Shown one piece after another: positions 17,232 to 26,071 of a DNA stretch of 64,000 nt. The stretch is from positions 620,001 to 684,000 of the forward strand of contig NZ_JAODPB010000001.1 of assembly GCF_025770735.1 (NCBI RefSeq), written 5' to 3'. The DNA is from Shouchella tritolerans. GTDB lineage: Bacteria; Bacillota; Bacilli; Bacillales; Bacillaceae_D. A program made the position numbers and the translations under genes. How positions within the stretch are numbered: the stretch's first letter is position 1; each line of letters opens with the position of its first letter. The notes under the pieces are model-generated. The model saw nothing but the letters and a program-made list of their open reading frames with translations. It had not been told where the DNA came from and did not search any database.

Positions 17232-18791
17232 ATGAAATATGCATATCTCATTTTAGCGGTTTTAGGATTGGTGTTGTCCGGCTGCGGCGGCGGGGCGGCG
17301 GAAGAGGAGCCGATTGCCTTGGATGAAGGGGCTGCGTCTGTGGATGAAAACAATAAAACGTTAACGATTGCCCTCGGCACCGACATCGTCACATTTGATA
17401 TCCATGACCACAACAATACGTCAACAGAAGCCGTGCATGACAACATGTTTAACTACTTATTCAAACGTGACGAAAACAATGTCATCCAGCCAGAGCTTGT
17501 TGATACATTTACGCAAATCGATGATGTTACCGTCGAAATGACATTAAAAGAAGGGGTAACTTTCCACAATGGCGATACACTTACATCAGAAGACGTGAAA
17601 TTTACGCTTGAACGTGTCGCCACAGACGAAACGCTGCAAGAATATCCGAATTATCGGCAAATTAAGGAAGTCGACATCATCGATGAACGGACTTTCCGGG
17701 TCATCACCCACGAGCCTGAGCCCTCTTTGTTGCACCGTTTGTCAAGACTTGGGTCAGGCATCCTGCCGAAACGGTACATTGAAGAAGAAGGGTGGGACCA
17801 TTTTCTCGCCCATCCAATTGGGACAGGGCCGTATGAATGTAAAGAATGGGTCCGTGATTCACGGATTGTGTTGACGCCATATGACGATTACTTTGAAGGG
17901 GCGGTAGAAGAGTGGGATGAAGTCATCTTCCGCATTATTCCCGAAAATTCAACCCGTGTATCGGAGCTGCTGACAGGCGGAGTCGATATCGCCGTAAACA
18001 TTCCGCCTGCTGATTGGGACCGGGTCAATGGCAATGCAGGGACAGCGATGAAATCAGAGACGTCCAACCGGACAATGATGCTGATTCTCCGGGCGACAGA
18101 GGGGTACCCGACTGCCGATGTTCGCGTCCGCAAAGCGCTTAATTTGGCAATTGACAATGGAGCGATTACGGAAAGCGCATTGCGCGGGGCAGGGACGCCG
18201 ACTAAAACACGTGTGGCGCCAGGCAATTTTGGTGCAGAAGAATCTCTGTATGATACGTATGACTACGACCTTGAAGAAGCAAAGCGTCTGCTCGAAGAAG
18301 CTGGTTATGGCGATGGATTTGAAATGACGCTCCATTCCCCGAGGGGGCGCTATTTGCAAGATGCTGAAATTGCCGAGCTGATTGGCGGCATGCTGCAAGC
18401 GATCAATGTCAGTGTCGATATCGAGCTGATGGAATGGAGCAATTTCGTCGAGATGCGCCAAGCAGGCACCAATAAAGATGCTTACTTGATCGGATTAGGA
18501 AATTCAATGTTTGACGGCGCTTATAGTGTCGACTGGTACCGCTCGGATCGTTTTGTCGGCCAAACCGACTATAAGAATGAAGAAATAGATGCGCTGCTCG
18601 AAGCTTCGGCTGTCAATATGGATCAAACGGAACGGGCTGAGCAACTGAAAGAAATCCAGCGCATTGCCGATGAAGAGCTGCCCCATATTATGCTTCATCA
18701 AGAGACCGTCAATTATGGCGTCAATGATCGGATTGATTTTGTTCCGAAAATGGATGAAATGATCTATGCGCCTGAGATTAAGAGAAAATAA
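17232..18791 (+). CDS. dppA: Oligopeptide/dipeptide ABC transporter substrate-binding lipoprotein
   Basis: 519 residues, SBP_bac_5 family (DppA/OppA/nickel group). Lipobox LSGC puts the lipidated Cys at 18. A Gly/Glu linker leads to the binding fold with LTIALGTDIVTFDIHDH near the start, LKEGVTFHNGDTLTSEDVKFTLERV, and HPIGTGPYECKEW. I chose the ATG at 17232 (SD AGAGGGG); an earlier in-frame start would precede the signal peptide without an SD. It captures the peptide outside the cell and delivers it to the permease encoded downstream. The peptide type cannot be read from sequence; the M20 peptidase at the operon end fits peptide use. Confidence 0.92.
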   Translation: MKYAYLILAVLGLVLSGCGGGAAEEEPIALDEGAASVDENNKTLTIALGTDIVTFDIHDHNNTSTEAVHDNMFNYLFKRDENNVIQPELVDTFTQIDDVTVEMTLKEGVTFHNGDTLTSEDVKFTLERVATDETLQEYPNYRQIKEVDIIDERTFRVITHEPEPSLLHRLSRLGSGILPKRYIEEEGWDHFLAHPIGTGPYECKEWVRDSRIVLTPYDDYFEGAVEEWDEVIFRIIPENSTRVSELLTGGVDIAVNIPPADWDRVNGNAGTAMKSETSNRTMMLILRATEGYPTADVRVRKALNLAIDNGAITESALRGAGTPTKTRVAPGNFGAEESLYDTYDYDLEEAKRLLEEAGYGDGFEMTLHSPRGRYLQDAEIAELIGGMLQAINVSVDIELMEWSNFVEMRQAGTNKDAYLIGLGNSMFDGAYSVDWYRSDRFVGQTDYKNEEIDALLEASAVNMDQTERAEQLKEIQRIADEELPHIMLHQETVNYGVNDRIDFVPKMDEMIYAPEIKRK

Positions 18792-18796
18792 AAACG

Positions 18797-18818
18797 AAGG
18801 CCGGGGGTACCTGGCCTT
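18797..18818 (+). other. Hairpin between binding-protein and permease genes
   Basis: AAGGCC (18797-18802) pairs with GGCCTT (18813-18818) around a G-rich loop, with only a short T-run after it. Such weak stem-loops after binding-protein genes usually lower expression of the permease relative to the binding protein. The 3' arm can also pair with the next SD (CCTT with AAGG of AAAGGAGG), giving a possible alternative fold that hides the dppB ribosome site. Confidence 0.5.
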
Positions 18819-18836
18819 TGCAAAGGAGGCGAGCCA

Positions 18837-19754
18837 ATGGGCCCTTTTTTACTAAAGCGCTTGGCACAAATGATTCCAGTGCTATTCATTATTTCGTTTG
18901 TCATCTTCGCGCTCGTTTACATAGCCGGAAACCCCGTAGCGCTCATGTTGCCGGATGACGCTTCCCAAGAGGAGATTGACCAATTGACGGCCTCGCTTGG
19001 TTTAGATAGGCCATTTATTGTCCAGTACGGCAACTATCTCCTTCATCTTGTTCAAGGGGACTTTGGTGATTCATTCCGCTACAACACAAGCGCTTTGCCC
19101 CTTGTGCTTGAGCGGCTTCCAGCCACATTGGAACTAGCTGTGGTCGCTTTAACGCTAGCTGTATGTGTGGCGATTCCACTGGGAATTTGGTCAGCGACAA
19201 AGCAAAACTCACCGTTAGACTTGATAGCAGCCGGTGGGGCAGTGCTTGGCAAAGCGATGCCCAATTTTTGGCTTGGCATCATGTTGATCTTGCTCTTTTC
19301 CGTTACACTCGGCTGGTTGCCTGTTTCGGGCAGAGGGACGTTCGCCCATTTGCTGCTGCCTGCCATCACACTGGCAACAGGGATAGCGGCAGAAATGACG
19401 AGGCTGCTCCGTTCGAACATGATTGAAATTTTAAGCCAAGATTATATTCGCACCGCCAGAAGCAAAGGAATCCGTGAAACGTTGGTCGTTTATAAGCATG
19501 CCCTTCGCAACTCGCTCATTCCACTTGTCACGATCACTGCTTTGCAAACATCGACTGTGGTCGGCGGGACGTTGATTACAGAAACGGTCTTCTCGTGGCC
19601 AGGGATCGGGCAGTTGCTCATCCAAGCTGTCAATACGAGAGACATGGCGATTGTACAAGCATGCGTGTTCGTGATCGCCCTTCTCGTGATCGCGATGAAT
19701 TTGCTTGCAGACGTGCTTTACCGGTTCCTTGATCCACGGATTAAATACGACTAG
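18837..19754 (+). CDS. dppB: Peptide ABC transporter permease (DppB family)
   Basis: 305 residues with six membrane helices and the BPD_transp_1 fold. The start MGPFLLKRLAQMIPVLFIIS is the usual DppB N-terminal helix. The EAA loop reads DYIRTARSKGIRETLVVYKHALRNSL, where the coupling helix contacts the ATPase. SD AAAGGAGG lies 7 nt before ATG. Second gene of the dpp operon; it forms the heterodimeric pore with the next gene product. Confidence 0.93.
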   Translation: MGPFLLKRLAQMIPVLFIISFVIFALVYIAGNPVALMLPDDASQEEIDQLTASLGLDRPFIVQYGNYLLHLVQGDFGDSFRYNTSALPLVLERLPATLELAVVALTLAVCVAIPLGIWSATKQNSPLDLIAAGGAVLGKAMPNFWLGIMLILLFSVTLGWLPVSGRGTFAHLLLPAITLATGIAAEMTRLLRSNMIEILSQDYIRTARSKGIRETLVVYKHALRNSLIPLVTITALQTSTVVGGTLITETVFSWPGIGQLLIQAVNTRDMAIVQACVFVIALLVIAMNLLADVLYRFLDPRIKYD

Positions 19755-19770
19755 GAGGGAAATCAAACCG

Positions 19771-20682
19771 ATGGCATTGCAATTGGAACGGCTCCCGAGA
19801 AGCGAGAAACGAAATCCCCATCGCGCCTTAAAACGGTGGGCACGGCTCCTGTTCCGCAGCAAAACCGGGACGGTCGGATTGGCGATTGTGGTCGCTATTA
19901 TTGTTATGGCCGTATTTGCTAGCCTCTTGGCGCCCTTCGATCCCAACGAAATGAACCCGGCCAACATGCTTCAGCCCCCTGTTTGGGTTGATGGAGGAAC
20001 AGCTGTCCATATTCTTGGGACTGATAATTTAGGACGCGATATTTTAAGCCGCGTCATTTACGGTTCGCAAATTTCGCTTCTTGTCGGGATTGCCGCTGTC
20101 GCCGTTGCTGGTTTAATTGGTGTGACGATTGGCATCGTTTCCGGCTATTATGGCGGCTGGGTTGATTCGTTTTTTATGCGTCTTGTCGATTCGTTTTTGT
20201 CTATTCCGAACATCTTATTTGCCCTTGTCATTTTAAGCGTGTTCGGTCCCAGTGTGTGGACATTGATTATCGTCCTTGGCGTCACCAATTGGGTGAACTA
20301 TGCCCGCCTTGTCCGCGGGGAAGTGTTGTCGTTAAAAGAAAGAGAATTTGTGAAAGCCGCCCGTTCGATTGGCGTTAAAAATGGCATGCTCATGTTTCGC
20401 CATTTGTTGCCGAATGTGCTGCCCGCCTTCATTGTCATTTCGACGCTCAGTGTAGCGACGACGATTATTCTTGAAGCATCGCTCAGTTTTTTAGGACTTG
20501 GCATCCAACCGCCTGACTTGTCTTGGGGCGGAATTTTGAGCGACGGGCGCGATTATTTGGCAACAAGCTGGTGGTTGGCCACTTTTCCAGGCTTAGCGAT
20601 CACGATTACAGTGCTTGGCATTATTTTCTTAGGTGATTGGTTGCGTGATGTGCTCGATCCACGTAGCCAGAGCCGGCGGTAA
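19771..20682 (+). CDS. dppC: Peptide ABC transporter permease (DppC family)
   Basis: 303 residues from ATG 19771 (SD AGGAGGGA); the open frame extends further back but has no SD. It has a typical cytoplasmic N-terminus ending in WARLLFRSKTGTVGLAIVVAI, the LGTDNLGRDILSRVIYG segment seen in DppC proteins, and the EAA loop EFVKAARSIGVKNGMLMFRHLLPN. Six membrane helices. It pairs with DppB to form the translocation channel. Confidence 0.93.
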   Translation: MALQLERLPRSEKRNPHRALKRWARLLFRSKTGTVGLAIVVAIIVMAVFASLLAPFDPNEMNPANMLQPPVWVDGGTAVHILGTDNLGRDILSRVIYGSQISLLVGIAAVAVAGLIGVTIGIVSGYYGGWVDSFFMRLVDSFLSIPNILFALVILSVFGPSVWTLIIVLGVTNWVNYARLVRGEVLSLKEREFVKAARSIGVKNGMLMFRHLLPNVLPAFIVISTLSVATTIILEASLSFLGLGIQPPDLSWGGILSDGRDYLATSWWLATFPGLAITITVLGIIFLGDWLRDVLDPRSQSRR

Positions 20683-20694
20683 GGAGAGGATCAG

Positions 20695-21684
20695 ATGGAA
20701 AAAGAAGCGCTCTTGTCAGTGACAGGGCTTAGGACCGAATTTTATACAGAACATGGCGCCATCCCGTCGGTAAATGGCGTTACATTCTCCATCGGACGAG
20801 GGGAAACAGTGGCAGTCGTCGGCGAGTCGGGCTGCGGAAAAAGCGTGACATCGCTCTCAATCATGGGGCTCATTAGCGCTCCAGGAAAAGTCGTCGCCGG
20901 CGAAATTCAATTTAACGGCAACGACTTGACAGCGATCAGCGACAGTGAGTACCGCAAGTTGCGTGGGAATGAGCTGTCTATGATTTTCCAAGAGCCCCTT
21001 ACATCATTAAACCCGTTATTTACAATCGGCAACCAACTGTCGGAAGTAATTTTGCTTCACCAAAACGTAACGAAAGCAGAGGCCAAGCAACAAAGCATCG
21101 AGATGCTCAAAAAAGTTGGTATTCCTAGAGCGGAACAAGTCTATCGTTCCTATCCCCATGCTTTAAGCGGCGGCATGCGCCAACGTGTGATGATCGCAAT
21201 CGCCTTAGCTTGCAGCCCAAAACTGCTCATTGCCGATGAACCGACGACTGCCCTCGATGTCACGATTCAAGCACAAATCTTGCAATTGCTGCGGACGCTT
21301 GTGAAGGAAAACGGTACAGCGATTTTGTTGATTACCCATGACCTTGGCGTCGTTGCTGAAATGGCCGACACAGTGATCGTCATGTACGCTGGTCAAGTAG
21401 TCGAACAAACCGATGTCATCACGCTTTTTGAACAGCCAGCACATCCGTATACGGTCGGGCTGTTAGCAAGCACGCCGAAAATCACTGAACACCAACAAAC
21501 GTTGCCCTCGATCGAAGGCACAGTGCCGACACCAGACACGATGCCAACAGGCTGTCGCTTCTCACCCCGTTGCCCAAAGGCGATGGCTCGCTGTAAACAG
21601 GAAGCCCCTCCGATGTTCGAAACAACAAAGGGCCACTATGTCCGCTGCTGGTTGTTTGAGGAGAAGGGAGGGGCGGCTATATGA
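20695..21684 (+). CDS. dppD: Peptide ABC transporter ATPase (DppD family)
   Basis: 329 residues. Walker [10 protein letters not shown]-loop region [13 protein letters not shown], signature LSGGMRQR, Walker [15 protein letters not shown] and H-loop LLITHDLG are all intact. The C-terminal oligo_HPY extension with its cysteine cluster ([15 protein letters not shown]) marks the peptide/nickel branch; in relatives such clusters can bind an iron-sulfur centre. SD AAGGAGAGG. Its stop overlaps the next start (ATGA), so the two ATPases are translationally coupled. Confidence 0.94.
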   Translation: MEKEALLSVTGLRTEFYTEHGAIPSVNGVTFSIGRGETVAVVGESGCGKSVTSLSIMGLISAPGKVVAGEIQFNGNDLTAISDSEYRKLRGNELSMIFQEPLTSLNPLFTIGNQLSEVILLHQNVTKAEAKQQSIEMLKKVGIPRAEQVYRSYPHALSGGMRQRVMIAIALACSPKLLIADEPTTALDVTIQAQILQLLRTLVKENGTAILLITHDLGVVAEMADTVIVMYAGQVVEQTDVITLFEQPAHPYTVGLLASTPKITEHQQTLPSIEGTVPTPDTMPTGCRFSPRCPKAMARCKQEAPPMFETTKGHYVRCWLFEEKGGAAI

Positions 21685-22718
21685 GCGATGTATTATTGGA
21701 AGCAAAGGGAATTACGAAGCATTTTCCGGTTAGCGAAGGCGTCCTCAAACGCAAAAAAGCGCTGCTCCGTGCGGTGGATGGCGTTGATTTAACCATTTAT
21801 TCAGGGGAAACACTCGGTATTGTTGGTGAATCTGGCTGTGGCAAGTCCACATTAGGGAATGTCTTGATGCGGTTGCTTGAACCAACAAGCGGCGAACTGA
21901 CATTTGACGGTAGCCCGTTTTTAACGTTAAGGGGAGAAGCATTGCGGCAAAAGCGCGCCGATATGCAAATGGTATTCCAAGACCCGTTCTCTTCTTTAAA
22001 CCCACGTATGAAAGTAATGGATATCATTGCTGAACCGTTAAAGACACATAAAAAAGCACATGGCAAACAACTGGTTGAACGTGTTTATGAATTGCTTGAC
22101 GTTGTCGGTTTGGATCGTTCCTACGCTGGGCGCTATCCTCATGAATTTAGCGGCGGACAGCGCCAGCGAATTGGCATCGCCCGAGCGATCGCCTTGAAGC
22201 CGAAACTGGTGATTTGCGATGAGCCCGTGTCGGCACTGGATGTCTCGATCCAAGCGCAAATTTTAAATTTGCTTGCGCGGTTGCAAAAAGAATTTCAATT
22301 AACGTTTCTGTTTATTGCCCATGGTCTCCCGGCAATTAAGCATATTAGTGACCGCATCGCTGTTATGTATTTAGGCAAAGTCGTCGAGCTTGCCGACAAA
22401 GAGGATTTATTTAACCAGCCGCTCCACCCATATACGGCAGGCTTAATTAGCGCCGTGCCGGTCACTGACCCGCGAAAGCGCCATCAACCACAGCGAATCA
22501 TTCCTGAAGGCGATATGCCAAGCCCCGTTCGTCCACCGAGCGGCTGCCGCTTTCATACACGCTGCCCGTATGCCCAAGAGCGTTGCGCTGTCGAGGAACC
22601 TGCATTGGTTGAAAAAGCAGCCGGCCATCAAGTCGCTTGCCATTTTCCATTATTAAAAGGGCCAGGAGGTGCGCCAGATGAACATCATTGGCAAAACGGA
22701 CATGCTCCGCTTGCTTGA
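21681..22718 (+). CDS. dppF: Peptide ABC transporter ATPase (DppF family)
   Basis: 345 residues, overlapping dppD by 4 nt. Walker A GESGCGKS, signature FSGGQRQR, Walker B LVICDEPVSALDVS, and a C-terminal oligo_HPY region with SGCRFHTRCPYAQERC. The H-loop region reads FIAHGLPAIKHIS, where the usual motif is SHDLxxV: the His is kept but the following Asp is replaced by Gly. Whether this affects hydrolysis is unclear. It heterodimerises with DppD to power uptake. The end of the gene overlaps the start of the M20 peptidase by 41 nt. Confidence 0.92.
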   Translation: MSDVLLEAKGITKHFPVSEGVLKRKKALLRAVDGVDLTIYSGETLGIVGESGCGKSTLGNVLMRLLEPTSGELTFDGSPFLTLRGEALRQKRADMQMVFQDPFSSLNPRMKVMDIIAEPLKTHKKAHGKQLVERVYELLDVVGLDRSYAGRYPHEFSGGQRQRIGIARAIALKPKLVICDEPVSALDVSIQAQILNLLARLQKEFQLTFLFIAHGLPAIKHISDRIAVMYLGKVVELADKEDLFNQPLHPYTAGLISAVPVTDPRKRHQPQRIIPEGDMPSPVRPPSGCRFHTRCPYAQERCAVEEPALVEKAAGHQVACHFPLLKGPGGAPDEHHWQNGHAPLA

Positions 22719-23811
22719 AACACTTGTAAACATCGATAGCGGCTCGTACCATAAAACAGGGGTGGACGCTCTCGGTAAAGAATTAATCGGCGCTTATGAA
22801 CCGTTAGGGTTTAAAGCAGCTATATTCAAACAGTCAATCTATGGAAACCACATCCTGGTACAACATACGGAAGCAAAGCAACCAACGATTTTGCTATTGG
22901 CCCACATGGATACCGTCTATCCGGTAGGCACCGTCAAAAAAAGGCCGTTTTCCGTGAAAGGAGAACGGGCGTATGGGCCAGGGGTGATTGACATGAAAGG
23001 CAGCCACGTCACGGCTTTCGCAGCAATAAAGGCATTGTGTAGCGCCAACCCTCAAGCAGCGAAAAACGTCGCCCTTTTGCTGACGAGTGATGAAGAAATC
23101 GGCGCTCCTACAGGCAGGCCGCTGATTGAAGAACACGGAAAAGGGAAAAGAGCCGTGCTCGTCATGGAACCAGCGAGAAAAGATGGCTCCCTTGTTACCG
23201 CAAGGCGAGGCGGCGGGCGGTTTACATTAGATGTCAGCGGCAAAGCAGCCCATGCCGGTGTTGAGCCGGAAAAAGGCCGCAGCGCCATTGCTGAGTTAGC
23301 CGCTAAAATTATAAAACTACACGCCCTCTCTGACCACGACGCAGGCATCAGTATTAACGCTGGCCTCATTGAAGGCGGCACATCCGTCAACACCGTTGCC
23401 AGCCGTGCAAAAGCGCAAATCGATGTCCGCATTTCGAAGCTGAACCAAGCAGAACCGTTGGAGAAGCGCATTCGCGCCATTTGCCAACAACCATGGCTTG
23501 ACGGCACCACCATTACAGTAACAGGCGGAGTAACACGGCCACCAATGGAACGGAATCGCGACACGATGGAACTCATTTCCCTCATAAAAGCCATTGGCAC
23601 ATCAATGGGCTTACATGTAACAGAAACAGCAACAGGCGGCAGTTCCGACGCTTCCTTCACATCGGCCCTCGGCATTCCGACCATTGACGGCATGGGCCCA
23701 GTCGGGGGAAACCAACATAGCGAAGAAGAATATTTGGAAATCGAATCGCTCGAAGAACGTGCCCTGCTGTTGGCTTACACAATCGAAGCGTTGTTAGCTA
23801 AAACGAAATAG
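22678..23811 (+). CDS. M20-family metallopeptidase, carboxypeptidase G2-like
   Basis: 377 residues. Zinc-site motifs are visible: LLLAHMDTVYPVG (His, Asp), GPGVIDMKG (bridging Asp), TSDEEIGAPTG (catalytic Glu and metal Glu), and a C-terminal GNQHSEEEY (His). The central dimerisation insert carries GKAAHAGVEPEKGRSAI. ATG at 22678 has AGGAGGT 7 nt upstream, inside dppF, so it is co-translated with the transporter. It likely trims imported peptides or N-acyl amino acids in the cytoplasm (no signal peptide). CPG2 homologues split C-terminal glutamate; substrate here is unproven. Confidence 0.9.
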   Translation: MNIIGKTDMLRLLETLVNIDSGSYHKTGVDALGKELIGAYEPLGFKAAIFKQSIYGNHILVQHTEAKQPTILLLAHMDTVYPVGTVKKRPFSVKGERAYGPGVIDMKGSHVTAFAAIKALCSANPQAAKNVALLLTSDEEIGAPTGRPLIEEHGKGKRAVLVMEPARKDGSLVTARRGGGRFTLDVSGKAAHAGVEPEKGRSAIAELAAKIIKLHALSDHDAGISINAGLIEGGTSVNTVASRAKAQIDVRISKLNQAEPLEKRIRAICQQPWLDGTTITVTGGVTRPPMERNRDTMELISLIKAIGTSMGLHVTETATGGSSDASFTSALGIPTIDGMGPVGGNQHSEEEYLEIESLEERALLLAYTIEALLAKTK

Positions 23812-23822
23812 GAACAGCAAAT

Positions 23823-23859
23823 AACGCAAGCGTCACAGCCATTGCGACGTTTGCGTTTT
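23823..23859 (+). terminator. Terminator of the dpp operon
   Basis: AACGCAAGCGTC (23823-23834) pairs with GACGTTTGCGTT (23846-23857) with one G-U pair, ending in a short T-run. It lies 12 nt after the M20 peptidase stop. Confidence 0.8.
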
Positions 23860-23942
23860 ACTATTTCATGTTCTCGTCAAAAAAGAGAGAAACCAGACAG
23901 CATGATGCTGCTCATCCGTAGGACTGCGCGAAAAATGAAAGG

Positions 23943-23964
23943 GAGCTGACCAATAAGTCAGCTC
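23943..23964 (-). terminator. Second hairpin, terminator for the leftward clausin-side operon
   Basis: A perfect 8-bp stem GAGCTGAC / GTCAGCTC with a 6-nt loop. On the minus strand it is followed by CCCTTTCATTTTTC, a usable T-rich tail about 50 nt past the small membrane gene. On the plus strand it is followed by ATTTTATAG. Confidence 0.65.
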
Positions 23965-24015
23965 ATTTTATAGTAGGTTATCGTCTATATCTTCAAGCTC
24001 AATAGGTTAGCTATT

Positions 24016-24246
24016 CTAAGCTTGAATGAACAAAGCGATAATCAACAGGATAGAGAAAAGCAGAAAGGCGCCATTTAAAATGAGCCCAATCATTTTGACA
24101 GATGGTTTGGCGGCTTTCAACGCGAACAAGATTCCAACAATAGAGAGCAATGTCCACAAGCCAATCGTATATGTCGGCTCAAATTGAAAAAGAGTGCTTA
24201 CATAATACAAAAGAACGCTTAAACAAAACAAGATAATGGATAACAC
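24016..24246 (-). CDS. Small hydrophobic membrane protein next to the exporter
   Basis: 76 residues, almost entirely membrane: three hydrophobic segments (about 1-18, 27-45, 50-75) separated by FQFEPTYT and KAAKPSVK. The only plausible start is GTG (24244-24246) with a weak SD (GTGAAG). It is last in the leftward operon regulator-exporter-this gene, 40 nt after the exporter. It might be a clausin self-protection protein (a LanI/LanH-like role) because of its location, but it has no lipobox and I see no match to a known immunity family. Confidence 0.6.
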   Translation of the reverse strand: MLSIILFCLSVLLYYVSTLFQFEPTYTIGLWTLLSIVGILFALKAAKPSVKMIGLILNGAFLLFSILLIIALFIQA

Positions 24247-24286
24247 AAATCTTCACTACTTTCCTTTAAAAGTCTAGCGTGCTCTT

Positions 24287-26071
24287 TTAGTTGATCAACT
24301 CGGGAGATTCTTTCTTATATAATTGGCGATCGACAAGTTCACGATAAAATTGGTGGTGCTCGATTAACTCATCGTGTGTTCCTTCGCCTGTTATTTCCCC
24401 GCTCTGGACAACGACCAATTTGTCTGCATGCTGCACGGTCGACAATCGATGGGCGATTACTAGCGTTGTCCTAGAAAGCATGAGTTGATTGAGCGCTTCT
24501 TGTACTAAAAATTCCGAATGGCTGTCAAGATGGGCGGTGGCCTCGTCTAACAATAAAATTTGCGGATTTCGTAAAATGGCCCGAGCGATTGCAAGCCTTT
24601 GTCTTTGCCCGCCAGATACTAAAATGCCCCTTTCACCCACTTCTGTTTCTAAGCCGTCTGGCAAAGAGGCAATAAACGAAGATAAATTTGCTTTTTCTAA
24701 GGCTACGTGAATGTCGGCATCGCTGCTTTTTTCAGCATGGCCATACGTAAGATTGTAGCGAATCGTACCCGCCATTAGCGGAGAATCTTGGGCAACATAG
24801 GCAATGTTTTGTCTCCAATCATGGACATCAAAGTCATTGATTGGTTGATTATCGTACTCTATCGTCCCTTCGCTTGGTGGATAAAATCGTTCAATTAATG
24901 AAAATAAGGTGGTTTTGCCTGCACCGCTAGGCCCGACAATTGCCGTTACTTCACCGGCATTGGCGGTGAAACTTACATTTTTCAGGATATGGTTGCCATT
25001 CGGATAGGAGAAAGACACATTGGCAAATCGAATGCCGTTTACGCGGGCAACTGTTTCTTGATTGTGTGTATAAGATACACCTGACACCGATTGAGATTCC
25101 AATTCCTCCTCCATAATATACGTGATCCGTTCTGTTGCGCCTTTTGCTTTTTGCAATTGCGTAAAAAAGTGGCCCATTTGTGAGATTGGAGGGATAATCT
25201 GGAACATGTAAAAAACAATCGCAACTAATGTGCCGGCCGATAAGACCCCATTGGCAACTTGTATCCCCCCGTAACCAAAGACGACGACTAATACTAACAA
25301 GGTAATGGTTGTCATCAATGGAGAAATGATCGCCATTATTTTCCCAGTATCTAATCCATGTTTTAACAGTTTATCGATTCTGTTGTTGCCCTGAGACGTT
25401 TCCGGGTCTTCCGCTATAGACGATTTGACTAACCTGATATCCGACAACACACGCCCTAAATCCCCTTGAAATGAAGCTGTCTCATCTTGCAACGCTTTCG
25501 ACACTTTGTATGTTTTTCTACCTAGTGGTTTTAATACAGCTAGCGACACAGGGACAATCAATAATAAGAGAAGCGTAATGCTCCAATTTAATGCAAACAG
25601 GATAATAATCGAACCAAGTATTTTAATCGTTCCCGATAAAAAAGGAATCAATTGGTCGGTAAAAAAATTTTTAATAACATTTGTGTCATGGGTAATTCTG
25701 CTCATTGTTTCTCCAGAGCTATTCTGGTCATAAAATGAGACTGGCAATCGTAACACTTTGTGCCAAAGATCTTTACGTAATTTTGCCACCATTATCTGGC
25801 CGATGTAGATCATCATATACATAGAGATGCCTGACAGAATGATTTGCACGATAAAGACGCCTGCGATTAGGGCAGCGGTTGTGCCGCTGAAATTTGATTC
25901 AACGGTTATGTCCACAAGGTTCATTGTTAATAGGGGGACAGCAAGAGATAGCGCCGTCTCCATCAGGACTAAGAACAGAGCTAGCCCAAGTAGCCATAGT
26001 GAGGGGCGGTAAAGATGCATCAGGGAAACGAACTCTTTTAATTGAACCTGTCGTTCAGTTGTAGAACCCAT
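24287..26071 (-). CDS. ABC exporter (membrane + ATPase fusion), likely clausin exporter LanT
   Basis: 594 residues from ATG at 26069-26071 (SD AGGAAG). Residues 1-320 are the six-helix exporter domain (it starts LKEFVSLMHLYRPSLWLLG); the ATPase domain follows, with Walker A GPSGAGKTT, signature LVSGGQRQRLAIARA, Walker B ILLLDEATAHLD and H-loop LVIAHRLS. There is no N-terminal C39 peptidase, as expected for a class I lantibiotic exporter. No other lanT-type gene exists in the cluster, so this is the best exporter candidate. A generic multidrug exporter of the MsbA/LmrA type has the same shape and cannot be excluded. It overlaps the upstream regulator by 17 nt, so the two are coupled. Confidence 0.85.
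   Translation of the reverse strand: MGSTTERQVQLKEFVSLMHLYRPSLWLLGLALFLVLMETALSLAVPLLTMNLVDITVESNFSGTTAALIAGVFIVQIILSGISMYMMIYIGQIMVAKLRKDLWHKVLRLPVSFYDQNSSGETMSRITHDTNVIKNFFTDQLIPFLSGTIKILGSIIILFALNWSITLLLLLIVPVSLAVLKPLGRKTYKVSKALQDETASFQGDLGRVLSDIRLVKSSIAEDPETSQGNNRIDKLLKHGLDTGKIMAIISPLMTTITLLVLVVVFGYGGIQVANGVLSAGTLVAIVFYMFQIIPPISQMGHFFTQLQKAKGATERITYIMEEELESQSVSGVSYTHNQETVARVNGIRFANVSFSYPNGNHILKNVSFTANAGEVTAIVGPSGAGKTTLFSLIERFYPPSEGTIEYDNQPINDFDVHDWRQNIAYVAQDSPLMAGTIRYNLTYGHAEKSSDADIHVALEKANLSSFIASLPDGLETEVGERGILVSGGQRQRLAIARAILRNPQILLLDEATAHLDSHSEFLVQEALNQLMLSRTTLVIAHRLSTVQHADKLVVVQSGEITGEGTHDELIEHHQFYRELVDRQLYKKESPELIN

Noticed and set aside
24016-24246. Naming the 76-residue membrane protein as clausin immunity protein LanI
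   Set aside because: Only position supports it. LanI proteins are usually lipoproteins and no lipobox is present, so it is left as unknown.
24287-26071. A C39 leader-peptidase domain in the exporter
   Set aside because: The N-terminus starts directly with the membrane domain; no Cys-His peptidase segment is present.
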